Under the pieces are notes generated by a model, which worked only from the letters and a program-made list of their open reading frames with translations, searched no databases and was not told the DNA's origin. 59,972 nucleotides of DNA from Acanthaster planci. Its lineage: Eukaryota > Echinodermata > Asteroidea > Valvatida > Acanthasteridae. The position numbers were made by a program, and so were the translations under genes. How positions within the stretch are numbered: position 1 is the stretch's first letter; each line of letters opens with the position of its first letter. The stretch spans positions 729,428 to 789,399 of the forward strand of contig NW_019091497.1 in NCBI RefSeq assembly GCF_001949145.1, read 5' to 3'. Positions 1 through 9,754 of the stretch are shown here, in pieces.

Positions 1-137
1 CAGAAGAAGGTTGATGCAGGAACAGTGGAGCCATTTCCTCCTCATCTTCTTCACGAGCTGTGGTTTAACCTGGATGTGCGCCTCGCTGTTCCCTTAATGT
101 TTTCAGTAGCACTGCCCCTCGACCGTGTAGTTTGTAT
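1..137 (+). other. Possible partial exon at left edge, unidentified
   Basis: Frame 1 is open from the first base to a TGA ending at about 137 (roughly 45 codons). The translation contains the run VEPFPPHLLHELWF and looks more protein-like than the surrounding DNA. The window begins with cag, which could be the end of a splice acceptor. I do not recognise the family, and an ORF of this size can occur by chance. It could belong to a gene entering from the left on the plus strand. Confidence 0.2.
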
Positions 138-1088
138 CTGACATCAGCTCAAGATTGGACCATTGTGCGGAGAGCTGCGCGTTGTTGGGTTGCGCTCCCC
201 GCAGTCACGTGCACGGGCCAAGGCATGAGCGCTGCATGCTCTGCTCCAGTTTTTGCAGCCGGGCGGCACCGTCCCAGCCTTGCATTGGCCTACCCCATAT
301 GGAATGGAGACACCGCGCGCTGCGCAACTGCACTTATTCCCCGGCGTCTATAGGGACTTCCTCCGTGAGGGACTGTTGTACGCGAAATCACATGATGCCA
401 TCAGTGCGACGGGATGTCAAGGGAGCGTGGAGTCGGTTCCCAGCGTAATCGGTTTGCTGAGGATAGCCGGAAGTCATAAGGACAAGTCCGGCCTCAAACA
501 GATTGCATAATTTCCCCTCAACGGAAAAAAATCCATCGTCGCGGAAAGAGGAGTGGTTTGAGAAATGAAGGCTGAATCACCCAAGCAGGTCAGATTTTAC
601 AGAAAGTGACGAGTTTGTATCTAGTAATCCGGCAACCGCCATCGAACGCGGCGGAGGGGAATAACCTCAAGGTAGCCTCAACCATGCCTCAACACGCAAG
701 TACATATTTATCCGCAATGGTTAAGTACGTCGACTCCATGTTTTGTACCGAGAAAGCTTTAATAAAAGAAGCTCCAGAAAGCTTACGATTTGTAAAAAAA
801 GACGGTAACTGATTAGAAGTGAAAACGAGTGTCTGAACTTGATGACGAGGTTTTGTTTCCAGTCTTCGTCAGGGAAAAAATGGATACTGGACGTCACTGG
901 TTGTGACGTTTATGGGGACTTGAATTTCTTCGACGGAAACAGATGATTAAAAGTATATTCAAACTTTTCATCGGAATAAAAGGAAGGAAATTCAACAGAC
1001 ACTAAGCTTGGAAAACGCACCCCAGGTCTGTTGCCACATTCCCCATTGCTCCTTGAAGCTTGAACAAACAGTTGAACTCTGAACTACG
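138..1088. other. Unassigned stretch
   Basis: Several short overlapping ORFs occur between 130 and 510, where G+C is locally higher, but none carries a motif I recognise and none has a convincing pair of splice sites. No RNA gene or clear repeat was seen. Confidence 0.3.
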
Positions 1089-1613
1089 ATGGTCTATGTG
1101 CACAATATGCCTGACGGTACGTCTAGTATTCTTTCGAACTCTGGCCTCTTCCCCAAGGAAAAAAAATCGAGTTCACTATAATGAGCATCTGATCAGCGGG
1201 GAGCAGCCAAGGAAATGAAGCAAGCTGTTGGGCCGTCGATAAAGTCCACCGCCAAATCCCACCGCCAGAACAGACCCTGCACGAGATGGCCCAGGCCACC
1301 CGAACTAAACGCTTCTGACGGGGGCTGCCTGCGCTAGTCAGGATTCAGTAATCAGATTTGAGCTGCAGGGTGATCACATCGGCCCCTGCGCGTGCATGTC
1401 GGGTGTCATTACATGTATATGTCTGTTCCTTGCTCTGTGGTTTGAGCACGAGGTTAGACTTGTTCGAACCAACTGAGAAAGACTACTGGTGGCTGGGTCT
1501 TGAATATGAAAGTTGACTCGATTTCTTCTCTCATTTGCAGAGAGGTTCAAACTTAAGCTGCATGGCCCAGTTGACTCCCCCAATGACTTCGACTTTTACC
1601 AAGCTTTCACATA
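1089..1613 (+). other. Possible 3' end of a plus-strand gene, or a two-exon micropeptide
   Basis: A segment from ATG 1089 ends in a GTACGT donor near 1112, in phase 1. A strong acceptor (tttcttctctcatttgcag) lies just before about 1539. The following exon continues in the matching phase and reads RFKLKLHGPVDSPNDFDFY before a TAG at 1611-1613. The joined peptide would be about 33 residues. A TGA lies in frame just upstream of ATG 1089, so either this ATG is the start or the true upstream exon joins differently. No family recognised. ATTAAA near 1719 could serve as a poly(A) signal. Transcript evidence would settle it. Confidence 0.3.
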
Positions 1614-2741
1614 GCAGGTGGATATCACTAATACCACTGCCGAGAGAAATGAATTTGCTGACGAGTCACAGCTTGTATAACATTAGCTCCGGGCGAATGG
1701 AATATGCATGACTTCTGATTAAACTCCAATTACTTCTGCAATACATGCACTCATAGTCTTTGCAAGTGTAAAATTTATTACTCTTTTACTTTAAATTGTC
1801 GGAAAGGTATGTACACGTCCTACACAGCGGTATGCTGTTTAGGTCAGGATTTAGCCAGACTGGAGAAGCCTAGCAGGGGCCTGTCTTCCGATGACTGATG
1901 TAGTTTTGTACATAGTTTTGTATAGACACATATTTGAGGGTCCTCTTTTCTTGGGTAACTTGTGCCTTGGAGTGTTTTAAACACTGAACTGCATATACGA
2001 ATTACTAAAAACCACCTGTTCAAGCATACATACTTAAAAATTATTTCTGAAACAAGATATTCCCCAGTCTTATGCTAACACTGACGAAATTAAGGAAACG
2101 AGAATTGTAGCAGTGTTTGTCGAAAATCGTCTTCATATTTTCACAAGGTATCCTAGGCAACCAATATTGACAGCCTATATCAGATCCGGCCTCTACCCTT
2201 TTCAGGGCTATCTTTTGATACTCCCGGGTGGAGGAGTAAAGTGACTTGCCCGAGGTCACAGCATGTTACCCGCTGCTGGATTCGAACCATCGACCCTCAT
2301 GATCTACAGTCACAAACCCGAACCACTAAGCCACATGCCCCACTCGCCACTGTGTGATTCTTGACGGGCATAATGTCTATCTAAGGCCCATCAGGATCTC
2401 ATGGTTTCGTTGATTCACTCAACAAGCAGTTACCCCATCGAGGGATGCTTTACTGAGACACGTTCTTGAAGTTTCATAAACATGTACAACATGAAAAGTG
2501 CACGCTGGAGTTTCAATTATCCCCGAAAAACCATCTGCCAAAAGATGGCTTTACGGTCGACTGCTGCATGAGCACTTCCAACATACAGGTAGGATAGACC
2601 TGCGGAGGATCCTTTCTTCTTACAGTCAGGGGCTATATGCCGGCTACAGTAGAGCTATGGTTGGCCACTCTAGTCTGACAGCCCCAAATATCCATCCAAT
2701 AACAGGAGAAGTGCTCAAATTGGTTCAAAGTAAGTAACAGG
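1614..2741. other. Intergenic stretch between left-edge sequences and INO80C
   Basis: Apart from the SINE at 2195-2341 I see no coding exon here. It should contain the INO80C 3' untranslated region (minus strand), but no canonical AATAAA was spotted close to the INO80C stop codon. Confidence 0.4.
2195..2341 (-). mobile_element. tRNA-derived SINE with MIR/CORE-like 3' segment
   Basis: Read on the minus strand, this begins with an RNA polymerase III A box (TGGCTTAGTGG, complement of 2323-2333) and, about 45 bases on, an exact B box (GGTTCGAATCC, complement of 2278-2288). Further on comes ctcgggcaagtcacttta, which closely resembles the conserved gggcaagtcactt segment of vertebrate MIR elements. 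A tRNA gene is unlikely because no cloverleaf closes around the boxes. The 3' end is not sharply defined; it lies between INO80C and the left-edge sequences. The MIR comparison is from memory. Confidence 0.65.
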
Positions 2742-5700
2742 TCACTGCAATTCTGGGTTAGCCTTCCTCAGAGTCAACAGCCCAGTGACGATATCTGCCG
2801 GCAGCATTCGCGCTCTCGAAAATTCTTCAGCGTCTGCATAGCGCAACTTTGTCTGAGGATCTGTGTACTTTGCCTGTAAATTTTTAAAAACAACAAAAGA
2901 GGAAAGGAAACCGATAAAGAGTGATTGGTTGTCAATAATACGTTTGATGGATTTAGAATAATTACACATGCATATCATGTTTGACTCCATTCTGTGTTTT
3001 TGTCCATGAGCAACAGAATACATAACAATGGCTTTTCTTGCCAAGCCAGCCGGGCACTTTAACTGGGATGTTGGAAAAAGTGACCATTTCTTGGTCGAGT
3101 ACAAACTTACTGTGCTTTGTGGGAAAATGAGCATTTCTAAAGCACGGTGAGTAGAAGGAATGCTGAAATCAGACACTTAATAATTTCTACATTCAGTGAG
3201 GGCTGGATATTACTACTATCCAACACAAGGGCAAAAGTCAGAAATCATAATAATTTTTTGTTGTGAAGTGTGGAGGAGGCTGAGCAGAGGGAGCTTACTG
3301 GGAATCCAGAAAGATCTGAGTACTTCTTGGCCGGTTTGATGGAAGGTGGAGCATCAATACTGCTATCTGTACAAACACAGAAGTAGCATTTCATTAATTT
3401 TGCTGTTGAAAACGGAGCTATTTGCCCTGCTCTTCCAGAGCTATTAAGTCTTTCAGAGGCATCAATTTGCATTATTTGTCAAAGTCTCATGCCTGCAAAT
3501 AGCTACACGATCCAACAGGTCAACTTTTCTCGAGGATAAAAGCCTGAGGTTGACAGCCAATACGGTATACAAATATTGACTGCTTCTAGTGGTACAGTAA
3601 AATTAGCCTCACACAGTGATCCATGGAGCATTCTTTTTTTCTGGATCTTGAATTCTTCATGGATCACAGAGGGGGACTAGTTTTACTATACCAAGAGATC
3701 AAGCAGTCGATAATGAAACACCACAGAGCAAATTGTCTTGTGTTCCGTTTTGCAAATCACGTGCGACATTAGAATGTTCGTACCAACAACATACCCGACG
3801 TGACAGACCAGCCTTTAAAAGGGCACCTATTTGCATCTTCGTTCTCTTAACCTATTAAATTTATCGTTAGTACGTAGCCTGGCTCAACGGGTTCGAGAGT
3901 GAGAAATAAAGGCTTACGCTATGAGCCGAAAGACACGGGTGCTATTCATAGTTTCGTTGGTACAGATATAATTCTTCGGTTGCTAGGGGTGTGATTCTTG
4001 TTAAGAGAGAGGCTGCATATGCATGGTCTTTTGGGAGTGACAGTGCAAAAATAGTAAAACTAGCAAGCATCACATGACACACTTTTGGCCAATCAAGATA
4101 CAAAATCTGTGGTGGGGCATTATACATTGTAAAATCCAACTATTTTATGGGGTTACCTCCCAATCTCTAAACACAGCACAGGCTGCTGTTGCTTGCCCAG
4201 TGCATGAGAGTGAACCAGACATTCCCACCTTTTCTACTGTGCTGAAGCTGGCACGGTAACGATTAATTTAGAGTTTTAACATGAAAACATTGATGGCTCT
4301 CTTCTGGCAAAGTTGAGAAATTCATCACTTAGATTGAGATGCTTACATGTAGCATCATCTGGTTTCCATGGCAATGCCCTCTCGGCCGAAGTTATTTGTT
4401 TGAGTGTCTTCCACACTCGCGACTTCTTGCTGGCTGCCACTCCTCTGCTAGAGTGCTGGGATATAAAAAAAATAATCTGCAAACTTTTTTATCATGTTCT
4501 GATATCTTAAGCTTGAGAAATGAAATAAAGTGACCAGTCTGTTATCAGAGTGTGATTTGTGTGACTTCAAGTATAACCTGACTCATTTTCTAATACTTTT
4601 TACAATTTACACCCATTCCATTAACAAGATGTCAACTTTACTAAGTCAAGGAGTCAAGCGCATGCTTGGAAATGAACAAAATGGCAACTACATTGGTTGA
4701 GGAATTTAACACTAAAAAAGCAGGGGGGGGGCAGAATCCACTGACCCGATACACACTTCTTCCGATATCACTGCAGTATGTTTTGTAGGAACCTTAAGGA
4801 GTAGTTAGAGTACCTTTTGATGTCATTTTAGCACAAACTTTGTGAAAAACGAACATACCATTCTTGCACAGCACCAGTGCTAATTTTTCCAAGAGAGGTC
4901 AGCCAAAATGTATACATGTACTTGCAGCAAAACTGTCTATTGGCAGGTGCGTAGCCTTTAACTTTAAATGACCATTACAACAATACCATGTCTGATCAAG
5001 TTCAAACTTTATATTGTAATAAGGAGAGTCTTTACATGCATGCCAACTTTAAAAAAACTGAGTGTGGCATGGCCGAGTTCTCAGGGGGATGGAATGCGAC
5101 CCTTCTCGGCTGCAAGATAGGCCAAACTAACCTGGCTCTTCCAGGGTTAAAGGTGTATACATGTACATGTAAATGTTGTGACTACTGGTGCAGGAGAGGC
5201 TGCAGATCTAAATGTACACAGCTGACATGGGGGCTCACAACTTTTTTAGTACAGTAGTTTTTGGACTTAAATAGCCACCAGTAGTCTAGCAGGAGACTGA
5301 ATTTGTGCATATAATGTAGCTTACCGTGAAATTGGGATCTTTGAAAGGCAGCGCTGGACGCTGGGACACTAAAGCAGCGTCTGCAGTCTGTGGTGTTGTT
5401 GCTGTTGCTTGCTGTGGTAGAACCTCTAGAGCTGAAGCAGCTGCAGGTGTTTCTACAGGTGCTGCTGCAGGCTCCGCTGCCTCTGTTTCAGTCTTTGTTT
5501 CTGTCAAAGGCTAGACAATCAGACTTTGAAACTGACTTTTTTTGGTTACATTAACAAGCTGAAACAGCAAAGTAGAACCCCTATTTGTCAGTTTGTTTAC
5601 CTTCTTAATTTTCTTTTTTTTCTCACTTGAATCCCATGTTTACTTTCTTTAGGCCTAGGCCCTGGGCCTGTATATTTTTCTTTTCTCTTCTGGCATGTCT

Positions 5701-6064
5701 GGTGGATTCATACCACGGGAGGATTTTCCTTTTAAAGGGAAATGAAGTCCCGGATACATTCGCTGTAGATTGGTCTAGTTCTTGTTTCCAACGCACCTGA
5801 CTGGCGTGAGATAGCCACAGCGTTCTTTCAGCCATGTCAATATGGTTGATTGACAGGCATGTCAAATTTTCAACACAGCACATTTAGGCCTAGTTCTTCA
5901 TGAATATAACGACCAATCAAAGAAAACCAAAACTCATCAGGCTGTTGCACCTGGTAACGTACACTCTTCTTCCTTTTGGGAGCAACTGGTGCAGAAGCTG
6001 GACTAGTTGCTCTTCTTATTCTTGCACTTCTTGGACGAGTTGGTTTCGGACTGGGCGCAGACAT
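2742..6064 (-). CDS. INO80C: INO80 complex subunit C (YL1-type C-terminal domain)
   Basis: Subunit of the nuclear INO80 chromatin-remodelling complex (yeast Ies6 orthologue). Five coding exons on the minus strand: 6064-5951, 5510-5325, 4455-4347, 3366-3299, 2873-2742. All have GT-AG borders and the phases agree, giving 202 residues (human protein about 192). Recognition rests on the conserved string across exons 2-5: LPFKDPNF, then WKTLKQITSAERALPW, then SIDAPPSIKPAKKYSDLSG, then YTDPQTKLRYADAEEF and LPADIVTGLLTLRKA; the last part is the YL1_C domain (about residues 150-197). The N-terminal 90 residues are basic, then rich in Ala, Pro and Thr, and poorly conserved, as usual in this family. 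The start lies in a CCAAGATG context resembling a YY1-type initiation site. Some 690 bases separate its ATG from that of the divergent DUSP19. Intron 3 contains a small foldback element. Confidence 0.93.
3573..3707. mobile_element. Palindromic foldback/MITE-like element in INO80C intron
   Basis: The two halves are imperfect inverted repeats. gactgctt near 3576 pairs with aagcagtc near 3700, and acagtgatccatg near 3617 pairs with catggatcacagag near 3659. The stem is about 50 bases with a short T-rich loop. No coding capacity. The exact ends and any target-site duplication are not clear. It lies between INO80C exons 4 and 3 and is probably neutral. Confidence 0.5.
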
Positions 6065-6756
6065 CTTGGATGTACCTTTGCAGCGCCCTCACACGTTGAC
6101 GCGAATTTAGTGTGTCAAACAAATGTGCAAAAAAATCAACGATTTAATGCTTGTTGGGAGCCAATTTTATCAAAATATACATATAGAAAAAGATATGTAC
6201 CATTTTCTTCAGTATTCGGAAGTGATTTAGCACAAAGCAGTTCATAGGTTCTCTCTTGCATGCATTTATTACATACACCGAAAGAGCCTAATATGGCAGC
6301 GCCCATGCACGTCTGGGATATGCGTGATGTCAAAGATCCGGTACGTAACCAGCATATGGAGCTGCCAGCAGCGTGTCAGTGACTGAGTGCACCGTCTGGA
6401 TCTCAAATGTTGTACTGACTGTCACTAGTTGACTTTGTACAACTCACTCCAACACTATGTAGCAGTGTGTAGATCATAGTCAGCGTCGGCTGCATCTACT
6501 GCTGCCGGCACTGGCCAGGTGGACTTCCTGGCCGTGCTGGCCGCGTAGTACATGATGTACAAGTACATGTACATGCATGTACATGTAAGTTACGCTTTTG
6601 CCATTGATGACTGACGGCATCTTGGTGCCTGTTCAACGGTTCTGCGATCTGTGGAACTGAGCCGAGTCTTAATGCATTTTGTGATTTTTAGTTACTCACA
6701 GACCTTCCGTTAATTGTCACCCAATCGATACTCTTGTTGTCGTAAGCGATGACAAA
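6065..6756. promoter_or_regulatory. Probable bidirectional promoter region, INO80C / DUSP19
   Basis: A 692-base interval between two divergent start codons must contain both 5' leaders and core promoters unless there are distant non-coding exons. The part near INO80C is moderately G+C rich. A run of ACATGT palindromes lies at about 6557-6590. No TATA box is assigned. Shared regulation is inferred from geometry only. Confidence 0.45.
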
Positions 6757-8331
6757 ATGAGTTTTCTTGAGGATATTGCTTCATTTCCTCGAAGTGCTCT
6801 TAAGCAAGTGGAGACCCAAGTCACCACTCCGGGAGGCCATATTCTTGTCGAGACCAGAGTCGACGGGAGTTTCACCCAGAGACCAGTCGAAGGAAAAAGC
6901 TTTGGATTCGTGGGCGATGTGAAACCAGACTTTCAAGTTGTTGAAGTTAGACCTGGCCTTCTCTTTGGTAAGTTGATGAAAGCTGAGTGCCAGGCGACTA
7001 CACACGAAATCATGCTGTTGACAAGAACATAAGCTAATCAAGATTCCAAATAGATGTCTGTCTTCAGGTCTTACTTAACGCAAATGTCTTTCAAACATTA
7101 AAAAAAAGCTACACAGGTAGTAAAATTCCTCCTGGTTTGCATGCTGGCATGTTAAAGTCTGAAACAGACAATAGAAATACTTATCACTTTTTCCATTTTA
7201 TTTCATAGTAATGCCTTTGGGGGTTGTTTCTAAATTTTGACCTAAATGTCCATTGTAATGATGGAATAAGTTTATGTCTGAATTTCGGGCAGTTTTGAAA
7301 AGGCCTCTACTCTGCGAGCACTAAAATACATGTTTTACCTAAAAACCTTTCATCTCGATATTAAACATTGTTGGCATGTACGTGTATTGAAAATCTTTAT
7401 TGCAAAGATTAGAGTTTAAAACAAAAAAATCAGAAAATTGTCTATATTGGTTGTCATGTTTTTCTTATGGATTTTTCATTGTTTAGCTGGAGGATTGTTT
7501 TGCTCTGAATTTCCTCGATTTGTTTTTCGTGAAAGAGAAAACAATAATCCTCCGTTTGGTTCATGCCAGAATTGGTGCGAATACAGATACAAGGAATCCA
7601 CACCACAAATTAACCGTCTGTGTTGAACCCACACGTATTTATTTTAGGAATATAAACGTGTTGTGTTTTCATGGGCAGGTTCTCAGGATGTTGCAACCAA
7701 CCTTGAATTGTTAAATCAATACAAAGTGACTCACATCTTGAACGTCGCAACCGGCATCAGCAATGTCTTCCCGGACAACTTCATCTACAAAACTGTGGAG
7801 ATTTTGGACCTGCCTGGAGTGGAGATTACAGGGTAAGTTTAAGAGAAAATACAAACGCACGACGAGGAATGAAAAGAATTCTTTGGTTTAGAGATATTGG
7901 CGCGGGGTTTGCAGTAATTAATTGTTGTAATTGTTTGGATTGTATTCCTTTGAGCCCTCGATTTAAATTTTTTACTTCCTGATATACCTTGACAATTGAA
8001 TGAATACATGTACATGTAGATGCTAAAAGGAGAAAAGGATTATCTTGGAACAAGCATATCCTTCACGTCTTGTATATCTGGCAGGCATTTCGAGGAATGT
8101 TTTGAATTCATTGACAGCGCAAGAGATAAAGGAAAGGCGCTGGTTCATTGCAACGCCGGCGTTTCTCGCGCGCCCTCTATCGTCATTGGGTACATTATGT
8201 CCAAAGAAGGAGCGTCTTTCCAAGCCGTGTTTGAAGAATTGAAGGGATTGCGACCCGCCATCAGGCCGAACGACGGTTTCAGACAAAGTCTTGTGAACTA
8301 CGAAGCGACTCTGATGAATAGAAATAGATAA
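6757..8331 (+). CDS. DUSP19: Dual-specificity phosphatase 19 homologue
   Basis: Atypical dual-specificity protein phosphatase; in mammals DUSP19 (SKRP1) acts in the cytosol on the JNK pathway, partly as a scaffold. Three exons: 6757-6967, 7679-7832, 8085-8331. All junctions are GT-AG and in phase, giving 203 residues, close to the family's usual 210-220. Exon 2 encodes VTHILNVATGISNVF and EILDLPGVEI, with the likely general acid Asp114. Exon 3 has the PTP signature HCNAGVSR (Cys144 nucleophile, Arg150), followed by APSIVIGYIM. The N-terminal TRVTT-like segment of DUSP19 is matched by TQVTTPGGHILVET. No MAP-kinase-binding CH2 domain is present, as expected for an atypical DUSP. All catalytic residues are intact, so it should be active. 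Confidence 0.93.
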
Positions 8332-9741
8332 TCACCTTCACCAAGTGGCTAGAAAGCTTGAGAACATTGAAATACATAATCAGACTTTTCTTGTAATACA
8401 TGTATTCATGATAGCCTCAAAACGGGGGAACCAACACTGCTGGTAAAAGTAAGCACTCGGAGTACGCTAGCAAGTCCAGGCTCGACTTCTGGCATGTTAA
8501 TTAGTAGTACTGTAAAAACCAGACGAAACTACATGTAGCTGTGTGTAAACGAACGAATCCGAGCTTGGCACATGCCCCGAGCATATTTAACAGCTCAATA
8601 TGCATAAATTTCGATGTAGCTCTACCAAGGCTATTTATAGGTAACAATTATTGTTGTGTTTGTGTTATTTATTATTACTCATTTATTAGCAAGATTGAGA
8701 GTCAAAGGTTTGTTTCGAAGAATTAGCTGTTTTAGCTTATAATGTGGATGCTGTTTGTATTGATATGTATGTCATCACTGCATTGCATCGTCAATTTACT
8801 CTATTGTTCCCACTCTGTGTGTTAATACCAGTACAGAGAAATACTGTAATAATCCTTTGGGATGATGACGATTAGAAAAAAAAATGATGACCAGACTAAA
8901 TGACCATGGTGTTGGTAAGTATTTATTTTGATTTCTGTGAATATAACACGTTGTCTTGCGTGGTGCATTAAAACAGTTATAGACATATCGATTAACTCTA
9001 GCTAATTATTCGCCGCTTGGGTGGCAAATCTGTGCTGTGCCGTCCTCGGGTTGGCTACTATTAAACACAACGTAATCGATTATTGTTACGGCGCCATGTG
9101 GGGCGTTCACCGCCGCGCGCGTTGCAGCTGTTGCATCGCTCATTTCAGTTCGTACGATACCTAGCAGAGATCTGGTTGGAACCACAGTCACCAAGGTAGG
9201 CCTACGTAAATCAGCTACCCACATATAGTTCATTCTTGAATTATTCAATGTACAAAATGTACCAAAGATGATATTCTGTGCTCAAAGATACGGTTTCCTT
9301 GTGACATTTGTTGGGATCGGTGAATTTAAGCAAAAGTTATTAAATTTCAAAAAGTAATCGTCCAGATTTGTTATTTTATGATCATGCGAGCCAGTTATCT
9401 AAATATGTTGATAAATTCTGTAGATTTAGGCTTAAACTAACCTGTCTACGATAATGTCTTCGCTGTTGTCAAAGGCATATTTCCAATTTTCATAATTCCT
9501 CGACAAATAACCATTCGTTTTCTATTCAAATGATGCTGTAAAACGTTTTTGATTCATGTTTTCCATTAAAAAGCGACCATCGTTGTCTGTTCAGACGTGT
9601 TAATTTACACGTCGTTCAAGGTTTGAATGATGGATTTAGTCTACGTGATAATGACAGCTGCACGATGCAGGCCTATACACGTCGTTGCAGTTTTAAGAAC
9701 GTACATGTGAAAGATTTGACTTTGCTTTCCTTTTTTTGCAG
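8332..9741 (+). other. DUSP19 3' flank and probable GALNT 5' leader
   Basis: No coding exon recognised. A G+C-richer block at about 9006-9195 ends in a good donor (caccaag|gtaggc, GT at 9196). A strong acceptor (cctttttttgcag) ends at 9741, 13 bases before the GALNT start codon. Together they suggest a non-coding first exon of GALNT, with its promoter at or just upstream of 9006. This is inferred from splice sites only. Confidence 0.4.
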
Positions 9742-9754
9742 CTCAAACAGTAAG

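Noticed and set aside
2278-2333. A true tRNA gene
   Set aside because: A and B boxes are present but I see no acceptor stem closing around them; the downstream MIR-like segment indicates a SINE.
9623-9754. Upstream in-frame ATG at 9623 as the GALNT start
   Set aside because: A strong acceptor at 9741 lies between it and the membrane anchor, so 9623-9741 is probably intron; ATG 9755 gives a normal type II leader.
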